Source: Undibacterium hunanense (GTDB lineage: Bacteria; Pseudomonadota; Gammaproteobacteria; Burkholderiales; Burkholderiaceae_D). Taken from it: a stretch of 64,000 nucleotides of DNA. The DNA lies in the NCBI RefSeq assembly GCF_014284335.1, contig NZ_JACOGF010000001.1, positions 649,830-713,829 on the forward strand, in the 5' to 3' direction. The notes below the pieces were generated by a model. That model was not told the origin of the DNA and searched no databases. It saw only the letters and a program-made list of their open reading frames with translations. Below, one piece after another: positions 47,580 through 57,934 of this stretch. The position numbers and the translations under genes were made by a program. The number at the start of each line of letters is the position of its first letter. The first letter of the stretch is position 1.

Positions 47580-48662
47580 TCAAGCAGGCAGGCGTACATC
47601 TGCGCATTGGGCACGGTGACGCAAGGCATGATCCATCAACACCAGTGCCAGCATGGATTCGGCAATCGGTGTTGCCCGTATGCCTACGCAAGGATCATGG
47701 CGGCCAAAGGTTTCCACCATGACCGGATTGCCATCCTTGTCTATGGAGCGACGTGGCGTACGTATCGATGAAGTTGGCTTGATGGCGATAGACACTGTGA
47801 TATCCTGACCAGTGGAAATACCACCCAGAATACCGCCTGCATTGTTGCCTATAAACCCGTCTGGTGTCAGTTCATCACCATGCACCGAGCCACGCTGCGC
47901 AACCGACTTGAAGCCAGCGCCGATTTCCACGCCTTTGACGGCATTGATACCCATCATGGCATAGGCAATTTCTGCATCCAGCTTGTCATAAATGGGCTCA
48001 CCCAGCCCTACCGGCACCTTGCTGGCGACGACATCGATTTTGGCACCGATGGAATCACCATCTTTTCTGAGTGCATCCATATAGTCTTCCAGACGCTGTA
48101 TCAGCACAGCATCAGCGGTCGGTGCAAAAAATGGATTGTCAACGGTATGCGCCCAAGCTTCAAACGGGATATCAATCTCACCCAGCTGGCTCATGCCGCC
48201 ATAAAACACTGTTCCATATTGCTGATGCAGCCATTTTTTAGCAATGGCACCCGCTCCCACCACTGGTGCCGTCAGGCGTGCAGATGAACGTCCGCCACCA
48301 CGAGGGTCGCGGATGCCATATTTATTCCAATAGGTGAAATCAGCATGGCCTGGCCGGAAGGTCTCGGTGATATTGCCGTAATCCTTGCTGCGCTGATCCT
48401 GGTTGCGTATCAATAGTGCAATCGGCGTACCCGTGGTTTTGCCCTGATAAACGCCGGACAGTATCTCTACCGTATCCGGCTCCTGGCGCTGCGTCACGTG
48501 ACGTGAGGTACCCGGACGGCGACGGTCAAGCTCGGGCTGTATATCTGCTTCTGACAGATCCATGCCTGGCGGGCATCCATCAATAACGCAGCCTATGGCA
48601 GGCCCATGCGATTCGCCAAAGGTGGTAACGGTAAACAAAGTGCCGAAAGTATTGCCAGACAT
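47580..48662 (-). CDS. aroC: Chorismate synthase
   Basis: AroC (360 aa) makes chorismate from EPSP with reduced FMN, the last shikimate-pathway step. Family signatures: [19 protein letters not shown] near the start; the [17 protein letters not shown] block; [11 protein letters not shown]; and [16 protein letters not shown]. Upstream of leuC on the same strand, but separated by 426 bp, so not obviously one operon. Confidence 0.97.
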   Translation of the reverse strand: MSGNTFGTLFTVTTFGESHGPAIGCVIDGCPPGMDLSEADIQPELDRRRPGTSRHVTQRQEPDTVEILSGVYQGKTTGTPIALLIRNQDQRSKDYGNITETFRPGHADFTYWNKYGIRDPRGGGRSSARLTAPVVGAGAIAKKWLHQQYGTVFYGGMSQLGEIDIPFEAWAHTVDNPFFAPTADAVLIQRLEDYMDALRKDGDSIGAKIDVVASKVPVGLGEPIYDKLDAEIAYAMMGINAVKGVEIGAGFKSVAQRGSVHGDELTPDGFIGNNAGGILGGISTGQDITVSIAIKPTSSIRTPRRSIDKDGNPVMVETFGRHDPCVGIRATPIAESMLALVLMDHALRHRAQCADVRLPA

Positions 48663-48943
48663 AAGTATGTGAAGAAAAGTAGGTGAATAGACAAATTTAC
48701 CTTCATTTTACCAGCGAAGCGGCAGGCACTGAATTCAAGTTCCGTGAAACTTGGCCGGAGATTTCACAAATTATCAAGAAATTCAAAGTATTTTTCTTCC
48801 CAATCGGGCAAATCTTGTTTTATTCTTACCAAACAGAAGAGTTGACGCTTGGCTGACGCTACATTTAGTGTCATAGTTCCACAAGGAACAAATTTGCAGC
48901 GCCCTTACCATACAGATATGCCAAGCATGGAGCCGCATTACAG

Positions 48944-51178
48944 ATGAATTCAACGATCCACTCGTCCGAAGATGATCTGGTTTTCCTAGACGAACCAGAC
49001 AGTGAAGAAGCTTCGGTGGCATCCAAGCCCATGCAGACTTGGCGGATCATGATTATTGACGATGATCCCGATGTGCATTCCGCCACCACTTTTGCGCTGG
49101 GCAGCCTTGAAATACAGCATCGTGCGCTGAGCTTTCTGCATGCCTATTCTGCGGCAGAAGCCCGTGACATATTGCAAACCGAAACGGACATTGCCATCAT
49201 CCTGCTGGACGTGGTCATGGAACAGGAAGACGCCGGCCTGCAACTGGTCAGCTACATTCGAAAGACCCTCGGTCTGACCGATGTCAGGATCATACTGCGC
49301 ACCGGCCAGCCAGGTTATGCACCAGAAATTGATGCGATCCGTGATTACGACATCAATGACTACAAAACCAAATCCGAACTGACGCGCACCAAGCTGTATA
49401 CCGCCGTCACGTCTGCCATCCGCTCTTACGAACAGATTTGCGCCATCAGTGCCAGCCGTCGCGGTCTGGAAATGATTATTCACGCCAGCACCGAACTGAT
49501 GGCACTGCAAGGCCTGCAAAATTTTGCTGCCGGAGTGCTGGTGCAAGTGAGCGGCCTGCTGGGCCTGAACACCGAAGGCTTTGTCTGCGCCAGACAGACA
49601 CCAGTCGAACAGCAGGATGAAGGTGAGCTATTCGTCATTGCCGCCACGACCCTGTACGAAGGCAAACTGAATCAATCGCTGAGCCAGCTTGATACCGCCA
49701 CATCCAGCATCGTCACCCGTTCGCTGGCATTGCGTCAAAGTGTGTTCGAAGCTGACATCACGGCACTCTATTTTAATAATGTTGCGCAAAAAGATTTCAC
49801 ACTCTACCTGAATAGCGGCCTGCACCTGAACGATATGGACAATCGCCTGCTGAGTGTATTCTGCGGCAATGTGTCGGTGGGCCTGGACAATGTGATGCTG
49901 ACATCACGCCTGCACAATTATGCGTTTTATGACCCGCTGACCGGCCTGGCGAATCGCCTCAAGCTCTTGCAGACCCTGAATGAAACCCTGCTGACCTCGC
50001 TGAAAAGTCATAGCGCCCTGTCATTGATAGACATCGACCATTTTGCCGAAACAAATGACGCCCTGGGCCATCAGTTTGGTGACCTGTTGTTGTATTCGGT
50101 CGCACAAAGACTGTCCAACACCTTTGGCGAACATTGCCAGCTGGCCAGGGTAGGCAGCGACACCTTTGCTCTGTTGGGTGAAGATAATTTGGTTTGCCCG
50201 GACAAGATACTGACCCTGTTCAACGCACCATTCGATGTTGATCAGCAGGAAGTACAATTGTCGGCCACCATAGGCCTGATCAAACTGGATGAATATGACG
50301 GTGATGGCTCAGAAGCCTTGAAAGATACCAACATTGCCTTGAAACGCGCCAAAATGAACCGGCGTGGCGGCTATGAATATTTCACCCGCAGCATGGGCGT
50401 GGAAATTCGTGAACGCGTTTTGCTCATGCATGCCCTGCGGGCTGCCTTTGAGCATGAAAAATTATTCCTGGTATTTCAGCCACAGATTGACATGCGTGAT
50501 GGCCGCGTAACGGGTGCCGAAGCCCTGCTACGCTGGAAAACGGATGATGGCCGCTTTATCCCGCCTGACCAATTTATCCCGATTGCCGAATATTCCGGCC
50601 TGATCGTCGATATCGGCGAATGGGTCTTGCGCACCGCCTGTTTTGAACTGGTGCATTTGCGCAGCCTGGGATATACCGATTTCCAGATGGCGATCAATGT
50701 ATCGCAGGTACAGTTTTCGCACCCGCTGTTCATGCAATCGCTGAACAAGGCACTGGAAGATACCAAAGTGCCACCCCATTTTGTGGAGCTGGAAATTACC
50801 GAATCCATGGCCATGAAAGACCCGGAACTACTGATCAAGACTTTGCAACAAATCAAGCAACTGGGGATGAGTGTATCGATCGATGACTTTGGTACCGGCT
50901 TCTCTTCCCTCAGCCACCTGCAAAAACTCGATGTAGACAAATTGAAAATTGACCGTGCCTTTGTCAATGAAATCCAGAAAAATTCGAGCGAAGGCAGCAT
51001 CGCCAAAATGATCGTGCAGCTTGGTCAGAACCTGGGCCTGTCGATTATTGCCGAAGGGGTGGAAAGTGAAATGCAGGCCAATACCCTGCTTTCTTACGAT
51101 TGTCATATCGCCCAGGGCTATCTGTACTCCAAACCCCTGACCCGCGATGACTTACATGCCTGGCTGGCAACAAGATAA
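48944..51178 (+). CDS. Response regulator with DUF3369, degenerate GGDEF and EAL domains
   Basis: A 744-aa c-di-GMP signalling protein. A receiver domain (about 33-155) has the phospho-acceptor D89 in ILLDVVM and acidic IIDDDPD; a DUF3369 sensor-like domain (about 170-320) follows; then GGDEF (about 335-490) and EAL (about 505-740). The GGDEF site is degenerate (RVGSDTF), so cyclase activity is unlikely. The EAL residues look intact (EALLRW, ELEITESM, IDDFGTGFSSLSHL, KIDRAFV), so phosphodiesterase activity is expected. No cognate kinase is adjacent; the following pair is a LytS/LytTR system. Confidence 0.92.
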   Translation: MNSTIHSSEDDLVFLDEPDSEEASVASKPMQTWRIMIIDDDPDVHSATTFALGSLEIQHRALSFLHAYSAAEARDILQTETDIAIILLDVVMEQEDAGLQLVSYIRKTLGLTDVRIILRTGQPGYAPEIDAIRDYDINDYKTKSELTRTKLYTAVTSAIRSYEQICAISASRRGLEMIIHASTELMALQGLQNFAAGVLVQVSGLLGLNTEGFVCARQTPVEQQDEGELFVIAATTLYEGKLNQSLSQLDTATSSIVTRSLALRQSVFEADITALYFNNVAQKDFTLYLNSGLHLNDMDNRLLSVFCGNVSVGLDNVMLTSRLHNYAFYDPLTGLANRLKLLQTLNETLLTSLKSHSALSLIDIDHFAETNDALGHQFGDLLLYSVAQRLSNTFGEHCQLARVGSDTFALLGEDNLVCPDKILTLFNAPFDVDQQEVQLSATIGLIKLDEYDGDGSEALKDTNIALKRAKMNRRGGYEYFTRSMGVEIRERVLLMHALRAAFEHEKLFLVFQPQIDMRDGRVTGAEALLRWKTDDGRFIPPDQFIPIAEYSGLIVDIGEWVLRTACFELVHLRSLGYTDFQMAINVSQVQFSHPLFMQSLNKALEDTKVPPHFVELEITESMAMKDPELLIKTLQQIKQLGMSVSIDDFGTGFSSLSHLQKLDVDKLKIDRAFVNEIQKNSSEGSIAKMIVQLGQNLGLSIIAEGVESEMQANTLLSYDCHIAQGYLYSKPLTRDDLHAWLATR

Positions 51179-51451
51179 GCTGTCCAATACAGCTTAGCTT
51201 GATTGCACCAGGCATCACCCGGAAACATGTATTGGAATCATGTTATTCCCAGCATGACAGTTCATAAATAGTCCATATTGAATGGCTGTTTCTTCGTTCT
51301 GTCCTGCCGATTTTGCAGACTGTCGCATGTCGCTATCCATTTCCGGATGAATTCCTTACAGTGCAAGCATGGACTGAAAAGTCCCAAGAAAGCGGCGCCC
51401 ATCACTACCGGCGCTGCATCGATCTGGGATACTCATCAAAAGAGATGCATC

Positions 51452-52804
51452 ATGAACAATACGAACACACAAAACTTCAAGGAATTCATCGCCGACATGC
51501 TGGCTTTGCTGAGCAGGGTCTTCGACAAGACGGCAGCCTGGGTCACCCAGTTATCCTGGTGGAAATTCCTGCTGTTTGCCGTACTGACCATTGCCGCCGG
51601 CGGCATTTTGCAGGATGCGCTGTTCACGTCTGAAGAAAGCGTCATCGTCAAGAAAAACAACCCATCGGCAAAAGCCAAGAAGACCAGCAAAATCACCGAT
51701 GGTGATACCAATATTGAAATTGACAATACTGGTATCCACATCCGCAAGAACAATGCTGATGGCAAGGGCAAACAAATCGAGATAGATGAAAACGGCATCC
51801 GCATCAACAAGGATGGTGATGCCCAGGCAAGCACAACTTCCACCCCCCCCAGCCCGGGCGCCGAACCAGCCGCCTCTGCTGCCCCTGCTGCACCAGCCGA
51901 ACCTGCCGCACCACCAGCACCTCCCGCCATGCCTTCGATTGCAGGCCATGATGATATCCACATCAGACTGCCGGCTGAGGTTGCCAAGGAAATCAGTGAA
52001 GACATCAACAATGCCGTCGCCGATGCCGCTGACGAAGAGGTGCGCAGCTATAAACGCACTTCCTCCAAATGGTTCAAGAACTTCGTCGTGCTGCTGGTCT
52101 TTGGCCTGTTTGGCATGAAGGCCCTGATGGGAGGAAAACTTCGTGCAGAAGAAAAAGCCAAAGAAGCCGGCATGGCTGCCGAACGCGAATCCCTGCTGCG
52201 CCAGGTCAGCGAAGCGCAGATGCAGATGATGCAGGCCCAGGTGGAACCACATTTTCTGTTCAACACCCTGGCCTCGGTCGAGCATCTGATAGAAACGGAT
52301 CCACCGCGCGCCGCCGCCATGCAGCGCAGCCTGATCGCCTACTTGCGTGCAGTCTTGCCACAGATGCGTGAAAACGCCAGCATCACCAATCTGGGGCGCG
52401 AAGCAGACATGATCAAGTCTTACCTGGAATTGCTGAAAATGCGCATGGAAGAACGCCTGAACGTTGATTTCATCATGCCGGAAGGCTTGCGCAGTGCCGC
52501 CTTCCCGCCGATGATGCTGCAATCCCTGGTCGAAAATGCCATCAAGCACGGGCTGGAATGCAAGGCAGAGGGTGGCACCATACGCTTCCATGCCGAAGTT
52601 GCCCATAACAAGCTGCGCGTGTCAGTCAGTGACGATGGCCTGGGATTTGGTGCCATGCCCAGCAATGGTACTGGCCTTGGCCTGCAAAATATACGTGAAC
52701 GCCTGAAATTGATTTATAAAGAAAAAGGACAAATGATCATTACAGCCAATCAACCAAGCGGCGTTTGCGTTACCATAGAAATCCCTTACGAATTAGCCAA
52801 TTAG
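51452..52804 (+). CDS. LytS-type sensor histidine kinase with repeat-bearing sensor segment
   Basis: A 450-aa membrane kinase of the His_kinase (LytS/YehU) class. A first membrane helix (about 33-53) is followed by an extracytoplasmic segment with two similar strands, NIEIDNTGIHIRKN and QIEIDENGIRINKD, then a Pro/Ala linker and a short helix. A second membrane helix (about 210-230) leads to the kinase core: H267 in QVEPHFLFNTLASVE and the ATPase motifs LVENAIKHGL and GLGLQNIRERL. The frame extends upstream to 51278, but the ATG at 51452 (MNNTNTQNFKEF) fits best. Its stop precedes the LytTR regulator by eight bases. Confidence 0.9.
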   Translation: MNNTNTQNFKEFIADMLALLSRVFDKTAAWVTQLSWWKFLLFAVLTIAAGGILQDALFTSEESVIVKKNNPSAKAKKTSKITDGDTNIEIDNTGIHIRKNNADGKGKQIEIDENGIRINKDGDAQASTTSTPPSPGAEPAASAAPAAPAEPAAPPAPPAMPSIAGHDDIHIRLPAEVAKEISEDINNAVADAADEEVRSYKRTSSKWFKNFVVLLVFGLFGMKALMGGKLRAEEKAKEAGMAAERESLLRQVSEAQMQMMQAQVEPHFLFNTLASVEHLIETDPPRAAAMQRSLIAYLRAVLPQMRENASITNLGREADMIKSYLELLKMRMEERLNVDFIMPEGLRSAAFPPMMLQSLVENAIKHGLECKAEGGTIRFHAEVAHNKLRVSVSDDGLGFGAMPSNGTGLGLQNIRERLKLIYKEKGQMIITANQPSGVCVTIEIPYELAN

Positions 52805-52812
52805 TGACGACT

Positions 52813-53571
52813 ATGCCAACAGCAATACTCGCCGATGATGAAAGACTGATGCGCGACCAGTTAAAGTCGCGCCTGGAACAGGTCTGGCCTGAACTGGAAA
52901 TCCTGGACGAAGCCAAGAATGGAGAGGAAGCCGTTGAACTGGTAGAAAAACACCAGCCTGACCTGGTATTCCTCGACATTCGTATGCCGGTCAAGACTGG
53001 CCTGGAAGCTGCCAGGGATATCGGCAATAAAGCCCATATCGTTTTCATCACTGCCTATGACCAGTACGCCATCCAGGCCTTTGACCATGGTGCAGTAGAC
53101 TATGTATTGAAACCGGCCGATGTGGATCGCCTGACACGCACAGTGGAAAGGCTCAAGCAACGTCTGTCCAGCCAAAGCCAGCCCAACGACATGAGCAGCA
53201 TGCTGTCACAACTGGCCAAGCAGATGGGCATCACCTCCAAGCCAGATTACCTGCAATGGATACAGGCATCGATAGGCCAGGAACTGCGTCTGATACCGGT
53301 AGAAGAAATCCTGTTTTTCCAGTCTGACGAAAAATACACACGAGTACAGACTGCAACCTATGAAGCACTGATACGCAAACCGGTACGCGACCTGGCAGAA
53401 GAGCTGGACCCAGCCCTGTTCTGGCAGATACACCGCTCTACCCTGGTGAATGCGAAAGCGATTTCCGGCGTCATCCGCGATCTGCGTGGGCGTCACCTGG
53501 TACAGATCAAGGGCCTGACCGAAAAACTGGAAGTCAGCCGCAGCTTTGTGCATCTGTTCAAGCAGATGTAA
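52813..53571 (+). CDS. LytTR-family response regulator
   Basis: A 252-aa response regulator: receiver domain (about 1-120) with phospho-acceptor D55 in LVFLDIRMP and a typical DDE start, then a LytTR DNA-binding domain (about 150-250; LIPVEEILFFQSDEKYTRV and FWQIHRSTLVNAKAI). The ATG at 52813 was chosen; the longer frame overlaps the kinase gene. Partner of the LytS-like kinase immediately upstream; the two probably form an operon. Confidence 0.93.
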   Translation: MPTAILADDERLMRDQLKSRLEQVWPELEILDEAKNGEEAVELVEKHQPDLVFLDIRMPVKTGLEAARDIGNKAHIVFITAYDQYAIQAFDHGAVDYVLKPADVDRLTRTVERLKQRLSSQSQPNDMSSMLSQLAKQMGITSKPDYLQWIQASIGQELRLIPVEEILFFQSDEKYTRVQTATYEALIRKPVRDLAEELDPALFWQIHRSTLVNAKAISGVIRDLRGRHLVQIKGLTEKLEVSRSFVHLFKQM

Positions 53572-53628
53572 GCAAGGCAGGCAGACAAGCCAGCAAGCAA
53601 ACAACAGCGATCAAAACAAGCCAGCAAT

Positions 53629-53664
53629 AAAAAAGCGCCCGATCAAAAAATCGGGCGCTTTTTT
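53629..53664. terminator. Bidirectional terminator between the LytTR gene and the phosphate transporter
   Basis: AGCGCCCGAT and ATCGGGCGCT pair with flanking A- and T-runs around a 6-base loop. It sits between convergent genes (ends 53571 and 53687) and can serve both. Confidence 0.9.
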
Positions 53665-53686
53665 CATATCCACAATCACACTGCAA

Positions 53687-54697
53687 TTACAGGATGTGCC
53701 TGCCTATCCACCAGGCTATCGCTGCCACAAAAGCAGACGCCGGAATGGTCAGAATCCAGGCCCAGACGATATTGCCAGCTACACCCCAACGTACAGCAGA
53801 CATTTTTTGCGCCGAGCCAACACCGACAATCGCACCAGTAATGGTATGGGTTGTTGACACAGGAACGCCCAATACCGTTGCCATGATCAGGGTGATAGCA
53901 CCACCGGTTTCGGCACAAAAACCACCGACAGGTTTCAGCTTGGTGATTTTTTGTCCCATTGTTTTTACAATGCGCCAGCCACCAAACAAGGTACCCAGAC
54001 CGATCGCTGCATAGCAGGAATACACGACCCAGCCTGGCGGGCCCTTGTCGGCCTCGCTGGAATAGTTGGCAGCGATGAGCAGCATCCAGATAATACCCAT
54101 GGTCTTTTGCGCATCATTGCCACCGTGACCAAGACTGAAAACAGATGCCGACACCAGTTGTAGGCGGCGGAACCATTTGTCCACTTTCCTGGGCGTCGAT
54201 CTGACGAACAGCCAGGATACGATCAACATCATCACAGAACCCAGGAAAAACCCCAGCAACGGCGACAAAACGATGAACAGAATGATTTTGTAAAGACCAG
54301 CAGCAATCAAGGCACTCGTACCTTCTTTCGCCACTGCAGCACCGATCAAACCACCGATCAGGGCATGGGATGAGGAAGACGGAATACCAAAATACCATGT
54401 CACCAGATTCCAGAATATCGCCCCCACCAGGGCACCAAAGATGACGTAGTGATCAACAATAGCAGGGTCTATCGTTCCTTTACCTATGGTTTTGGCAACA
54501 GACAGATTAAAAACGAAAAAAGCCAGTACATTGAATAAGGCAGCCATGGCCACCGCCTGGCTGGGCTTCAATACCCCCGTCGAAACAACGGTAGCGATCG
54601 CATTGGCGGCATCATGGAAGCCGTTCATGAAATCGAATAACAACGCCAACACCACCAATAAGATGATGACGTGCGTGCTCATATGAATGGATTGCAT
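53687..54697 (-). CDS. PiT-family inorganic phosphate transporter
   Basis: A 336-aa inner-membrane transporter of the PiT/PHO4 family, expected to co-transport phosphate (as metal-phosphate) with protons. Typical repeats: DFMNGFHDAANAIATVV near the start and GVPVSTTHTITGAIVGVG in the second half, with about ten hydrophobic segments. It follows a DUF47 (PhoU-like) gene on the same strand, a common pairing (pit accessory protein upstream). Confidence 0.94.
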   Translation of the reverse strand: MQSIHMSTHVIILLVVLALLFDFMNGFHDAANAIATVVSTGVLKPSQAVAMAALFNVLAFFVFNLSVAKTIGKGTIDPAIVDHYVIFGALVGAIFWNLVTWYFGIPSSSSHALIGGLIGAAVAKEGTSALIAAGLYKIILFIVLSPLLGFFLGSVMMLIVSWLFVRSTPRKVDKWFRRLQLVSASVFSLGHGGNDAQKTMGIIWMLLIAANYSSEADKGPPGWVVYSCYAAIGLGTLFGGWRIVKTMGQKITKLKPVGGFCAETGGAITLIMATVLGVPVSTTHTITGAIVGVGSAQKMSAVRWGVAGNIVWAWILTIPASAFVAAIAWWIGRHIL

Positions 54698-54781
54698 AAA
54701 AGTGAATTCCCTTGTTCGCCCTCTGCATTGACAGAGAACTGTTAAGCGTCAATTAAGCGTCAAAATAAAATGGTCAGACGC

Positions 54782-55408
54782 TTAAGCGTTCTCAACAATA
54801 ATGCCTTCAATGATATTGGCGACATCTTCACAACGATCCGTTACTGTTTCCAGTATTTCGTAAATCGCTTTCAGCTTGATCAGATTGCGGACATCAGGTT
54901 CGTCACGGAACAGTTTGGACATTGCAGCACGCATGACATGATCGGCATCCGATTCCAGACGGTCGATTTCTTCGCACAGCGCCAGGATTTCGCGGGAATT
55001 ATCCATGTTATGCAACAGGGCCACTGCTGCCCTTACTTTTTCAGCGCAGCCCAGGCAGAGTTCTGCCAGGCGTTTTGCTTCCGGTGTGATTTCACGGATA
55101 TCGTACAAAGAGATAGTCTGGCCAGCATCTTCCAGCAGATCCAGAATATCATCCATGCGGGTGATCAGTTTATGGATGTCATCACGGTCCAGTGGCGTGA
55201 TGAAAGTTTTGTGCAGCAACTCTATCGTATTGTAGGTCACCGTATCTGCCTGTTTTTCTATGCTCTCTATCGCATGTACGCGATTTTCCAGATCATCAAA
55301 ATTCGTCATCAGAGCAACCATCTCCTTGGAGCCTTTGACGCATAAATCAGCGTGCTGGTTGAAGAGTTCAAAAAATTTGCCCTCGGTGGGCATCAAGCGT
55401 CCAAACAT
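54782..55408 (-). CDS. DUF47 PhoU-like protein, partner of the PiT transporter
   Basis: A 208-aa all-helical cytoplasmic protein of the DUF47/PhoU-like family, with metal-binding-like acidic motifs (TRMDDILDLLEDAG and ALCEEIDRLESDADHV). Such proteins sit in operons with PiT transporters and are thought to regulate them. The start is at 55408 (MFGRLMPTEGKFFELF), the usual N-terminus. 84 bases separate it from the transporter gene. Confidence 0.92.
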   Translation of the reverse strand: MFGRLMPTEGKFFELFNQHADLCVKGSKEMVALMTNFDDLENRVHAIESIEKQADTVTYNTIELLHKTFITPLDRDDIHKLITRMDDILDLLEDAGQTISLYDIREITPEAKRLAELCLGCAEKVRAAVALLHNMDNSREILALCEEIDRLESDADHVMRAAMSKLFRDEPDVRNLIKLKAIYEILETVTDRCEDVANIIEGIIVENA

Positions 55409-55571
55409 TTTATTCTCACTGAAAATAGAAGATTTCTAGAATTGCTCAGGCAAATACAGACATATAAAAACGGCGCCCAAAACCAAACAACATGGTTTTA
55501 CTGACAGTACAGTTTCAAGCCTTGCTGCATTTGCCACTCACTACAAAAACAAAAATTCCTGGTGCGGAAAC

Positions 55572-56969
55572 TTATTCGTTATCACCATAAACCGACAGGG
55601 AACCCACATAGTTGTCAAACTTGGTGTATTCCCCCAGGAAGGTCAGGCGCACACTGCCAATCGGGCCGTTACGCTGCTTACCAATAATGATTTCTGCGGT
55701 ACCCTTGTCCGGCGAATCCGGGTTATAAACCTGATCGCGGTAAATAAACATGATGACGTCGGCATCCTGCTCAATCGCGCCTGATTCACGCAGATCGGAC
55801 ATGACGGGACGTTTGTTCGGGCGTTGCTCCAGCGAGCGGTTCAACTGTGACAAGGCAATCACCGGGCAATGCAATTCTTTCGCCAGCCCCTTCAGATTTC
55901 GGGAAATTTCCGAAATCTCGGTTGCGCGGTTCTCACCGGCAGAGTTGGCAGACATCAGTTGCAAGTAATCGACAATCACCAGACCCAGCTTGCCGCATTG
56001 CCTGGCCAGACGACGCGAACGGGCGCGCAATTCTATCGAGCTCAGCGCCGGGGTTTCATCGATGTACAACTGTGCGTCATTCATTTTCTGGATGGCATGC
56101 GTCAAACGCGGCCAGTCTTCATCTGTCAGCTTACCGACACGCAGACGGCTTTGATCCAGGCGCCCTACCGAGCCCAGCATACGCATGGCCAGCTGCGCAC
56201 CACCCATCTCCATGGAAAACACGGCAACTGGCAAACCACTGTCGATCGCCACGTTTTCACCGATATTCAGCGAAAACGCGGTCTTGCCCATGGATGGGCG
56301 ACCGGCAACAATGATCAGATCGCCAGGCTGCAGGCCGGAAGTCATTTTGTCCAGATCGGCAAAACCGGTAGGCACACCGGTAATATCATTTTGATTGTCG
56401 CGGTTATACAGTTCATCAATGCGCTCGACCACCTGGGTCAGCAAGGGCTGGATGGCCTGGAAACCCTGGGCACCACGGGCACCTTCTTCGGCGATGGCAA
56501 AAATCTTGGATTCCGCCTCGTCCAGCATCTGCTTGACCTCTTTACCCTGCGGATTAAAGGCATTACCGGCGATTTCGTCAGATACCGTGATCAGCTTGCG
56601 CAGTACGCCACGGTCACGCACGATTTCGGCGTAACGACGGATATTCGCAGCGGAGGGCGTATTCTGGGCCAGGGCGTTCAGGTAGCTAAGGCCACCGGCA
56701 TCCTCGGCCTTGTTCATGCCATTCAGGGCTTCGAACACGGTAATCACGTCGGCCGGACGGGACGCATTGATAAGCTTGACCATGCACTGGAAAATGATGC
56801 GGTGGTCATAGCGATAAAAATCTTCTTCGCTGATAAAGTCGGCAATACGATCCCAGGCGGCATTGTCAAGCAACAAGCCTCCAAGGACAGATTGCTCTGC
56901 TTCTATGGAATGGGGGGGGACGCGTATCGCGTCAACTTGAGGATCAGAACCAGCTTTCATGGCGCGCAT
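55572..56969 (-). CDS. dnaB: Replicative DNA helicase
   Basis: DnaB (465 aa) is the ring helicase of the replication fork. The N-terminal domain (about 20-120, HSIEAEQSVLGGLLLDNAAWD) is followed by the RecA-like ATPase domain: Walker A GRPSMGKTAFS, the LVIVDYLQLM Walker B, and QLNRSLEQRPNKRPVMSDLRESG. Start could be at the fourth codon (MKAGSDPQ). It is downstream of the rpsF-priB-rpsR-rplI operon, as usual. Confidence 0.97.
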   Translation of the reverse strand: MRAMKAGSDPQVDAIRVPPHSIEAEQSVLGGLLLDNAAWDRIADFISEEDFYRYDHRIIFQCMVKLINASRPADVITVFEALNGMNKAEDAGGLSYLNALAQNTPSAANIRRYAEIVRDRGVLRKLITVSDEIAGNAFNPQGKEVKQMLDEAESKIFAIAEEGARGAQGFQAIQPLLTQVVERIDELYNRDNQNDITGVPTGFADLDKMTSGLQPGDLIIVAGRPSMGKTAFSLNIGENVAIDSGLPVAVFSMEMGGAQLAMRMLGSVGRLDQSRLRVGKLTDEDWPRLTHAIQKMNDAQLYIDETPALSSIELRARSRRLARQCGKLGLVIVDYLQLMSANSAGENRATEISEISRNLKGLAKELHCPVIALSQLNRSLEQRPNKRPVMSDLRESGAIEQDADVIMFIYRDQVYNPDSPDKGTAEIIIGKQRNGPIGSVRLTFLGEYTKFDNYVGSLSVYGDNE

Positions 56970-57110
56970 TATAACCGTTAAATCAAACTGTCAGACAATA
57001 CAACATGAGGGAAACAGGCTTGTTTGTGACAAGATTGTGACAAGTTTATAATTCGGCCGCGACAAATATCACATAAACAACGCAACAAAGAAAAACATCC
57101 CGCGCACAAC

Positions 57111-57138
57111 AAAAAAGCCGGGAATCCCCGGCTTTTTC
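57111..57138. terminator. Terminator after rplI
   Basis: GCCGGG and CCCGGC pair around a 4-base loop with A-run on the left and TTTTTC on the right; on the minus strand it follows the rplI stop (57162) with a six-T tail. Confidence 0.88.
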
Positions 57139-57161
57139 TTCAGCAATTTGCAAAAAGCAAA

Positions 57162-57614
57162 TTAAGCGTGTTCGCCCAGTACAGAAACGGTCACATCAAC
57201 CACGACGTCCGTGTGCAATACAACGGAAACGCTATGATCGCCAGCGATCTTCAAAGGACCTTGTGGCAAACGTACTTGTGCTTTTTCAACCGCGAAACCT
57301 TGTTTTGTCAGGGCTTCAGCGATATCAGAGTTAGTAACGGAACCGAACAGACGGCCATCAACACCAGATTTCTGGGTGATTTGCACTGTCAAACCGGACA
57401 GTTTTTCGCCTTGAGCTTGTGCTGCTGCCAATTTGGCGGCTGCTGCTTTTTCCAGTTCAGCACGTTTTGCTTCGAATTCAGCAACGGCAGCTGTCGTAGC
57501 ACGACGAGCCATACGTTGAGGAATCAAAAAGTTACGGGCATAGCCGTCTTTTACACGAACTACATCACCCAGATTGCCGAGATTAACGACTTTATCCAAC
57601 AGAATAACTTGCAT
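57162..57614 (-). CDS. rplI: 50S ribosomal protein L9
   Basis: L9 (150 aa): N-terminal RNA-binding domain with the family signature ([19 protein letters not shown] then [12 protein letters not shown]), a long connecting helix ([18 protein letters not shown]) and a C-terminal domain ending [16 protein letters not shown]. Last gene of the S6-PriB-S18-L9 operon. AAAGGAGAA supplies the ribosome site. Confidence 0.98.
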   Translation of the reverse strand: MQVILLDKVVNLGNLGDVVRVKDGYARNFLIPQRMARRATTAAVAEFEAKRAELEKAAAAKLAAAQAQGEKLSGLTVQITQKSGVDGRLFGSVTNSDIAEALTKQGFAVEKAQVRLPQGPLKIAGDHSVSVVLHTDVVVDVTVSVLGEHA

Positions 57615-57640
57615 ATTTTTCTCCTTTACCTTGTCGTCAA

Positions 57641-57925
57641 TTACGCTGTGTGCAAATCAGTGTATGGCAGCAACGCGAGGTAACGTGCACGTTTGATTGC
57701 TGTATCAACTTGACGTTGGTACAACGCTTTAGTACCTGTCAGACGCGCAGGCATGATTTTGCCGTTTTCTTGCACGAAGTCTTTCAGTGTGTCGATGTCT
57801 TTGTAGTCAACTTTTTCTACATGTGCCGCTGTGAAACGGCAGAATTTTTTGCGCTTGAACAAAGGATTTTGTTGCTGACGCTTTTGCTTCAATTTGCTTT
57901 TGTCGAATTTTTTACCGAATGCCAT
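57641..57925 (-). CDS. rpsR: 30S ribosomal protein S18
   Basis: S18 (94 aa) of the small-subunit platform. The core [20 protein letters not shown] and [26 protein letters not shown] are typical; the first 20 residues are a lysine-rich extension usual in betaproteobacteria. Nine bases after priB. Confidence 0.98.
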   Translation of the reverse strand: MAFGKKFDKSKLKQKRQQQNPLFKRKKFCRFTAAHVEKVDYKDIDTLKDFVQENGKIMPARLTGTKALYQRQVDTAIKRARYLALLPYTDLHTA

Positions 57926-57934
57926 TTTTGGCTC

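Noticed and set aside
47323..47619. 98-codon frame upstream of aroC
   Set aside because: Mostly the degenerate tandem repeat (Cys/Tyr/Leu-rich), no ribosome site, overlaps aroC antisense.
55869..56981. 370-codon plus-strand frame opposite dnaB
   Set aside because: DnaB is certain on the minus strand, and the antisense product has shadow-frame composition.
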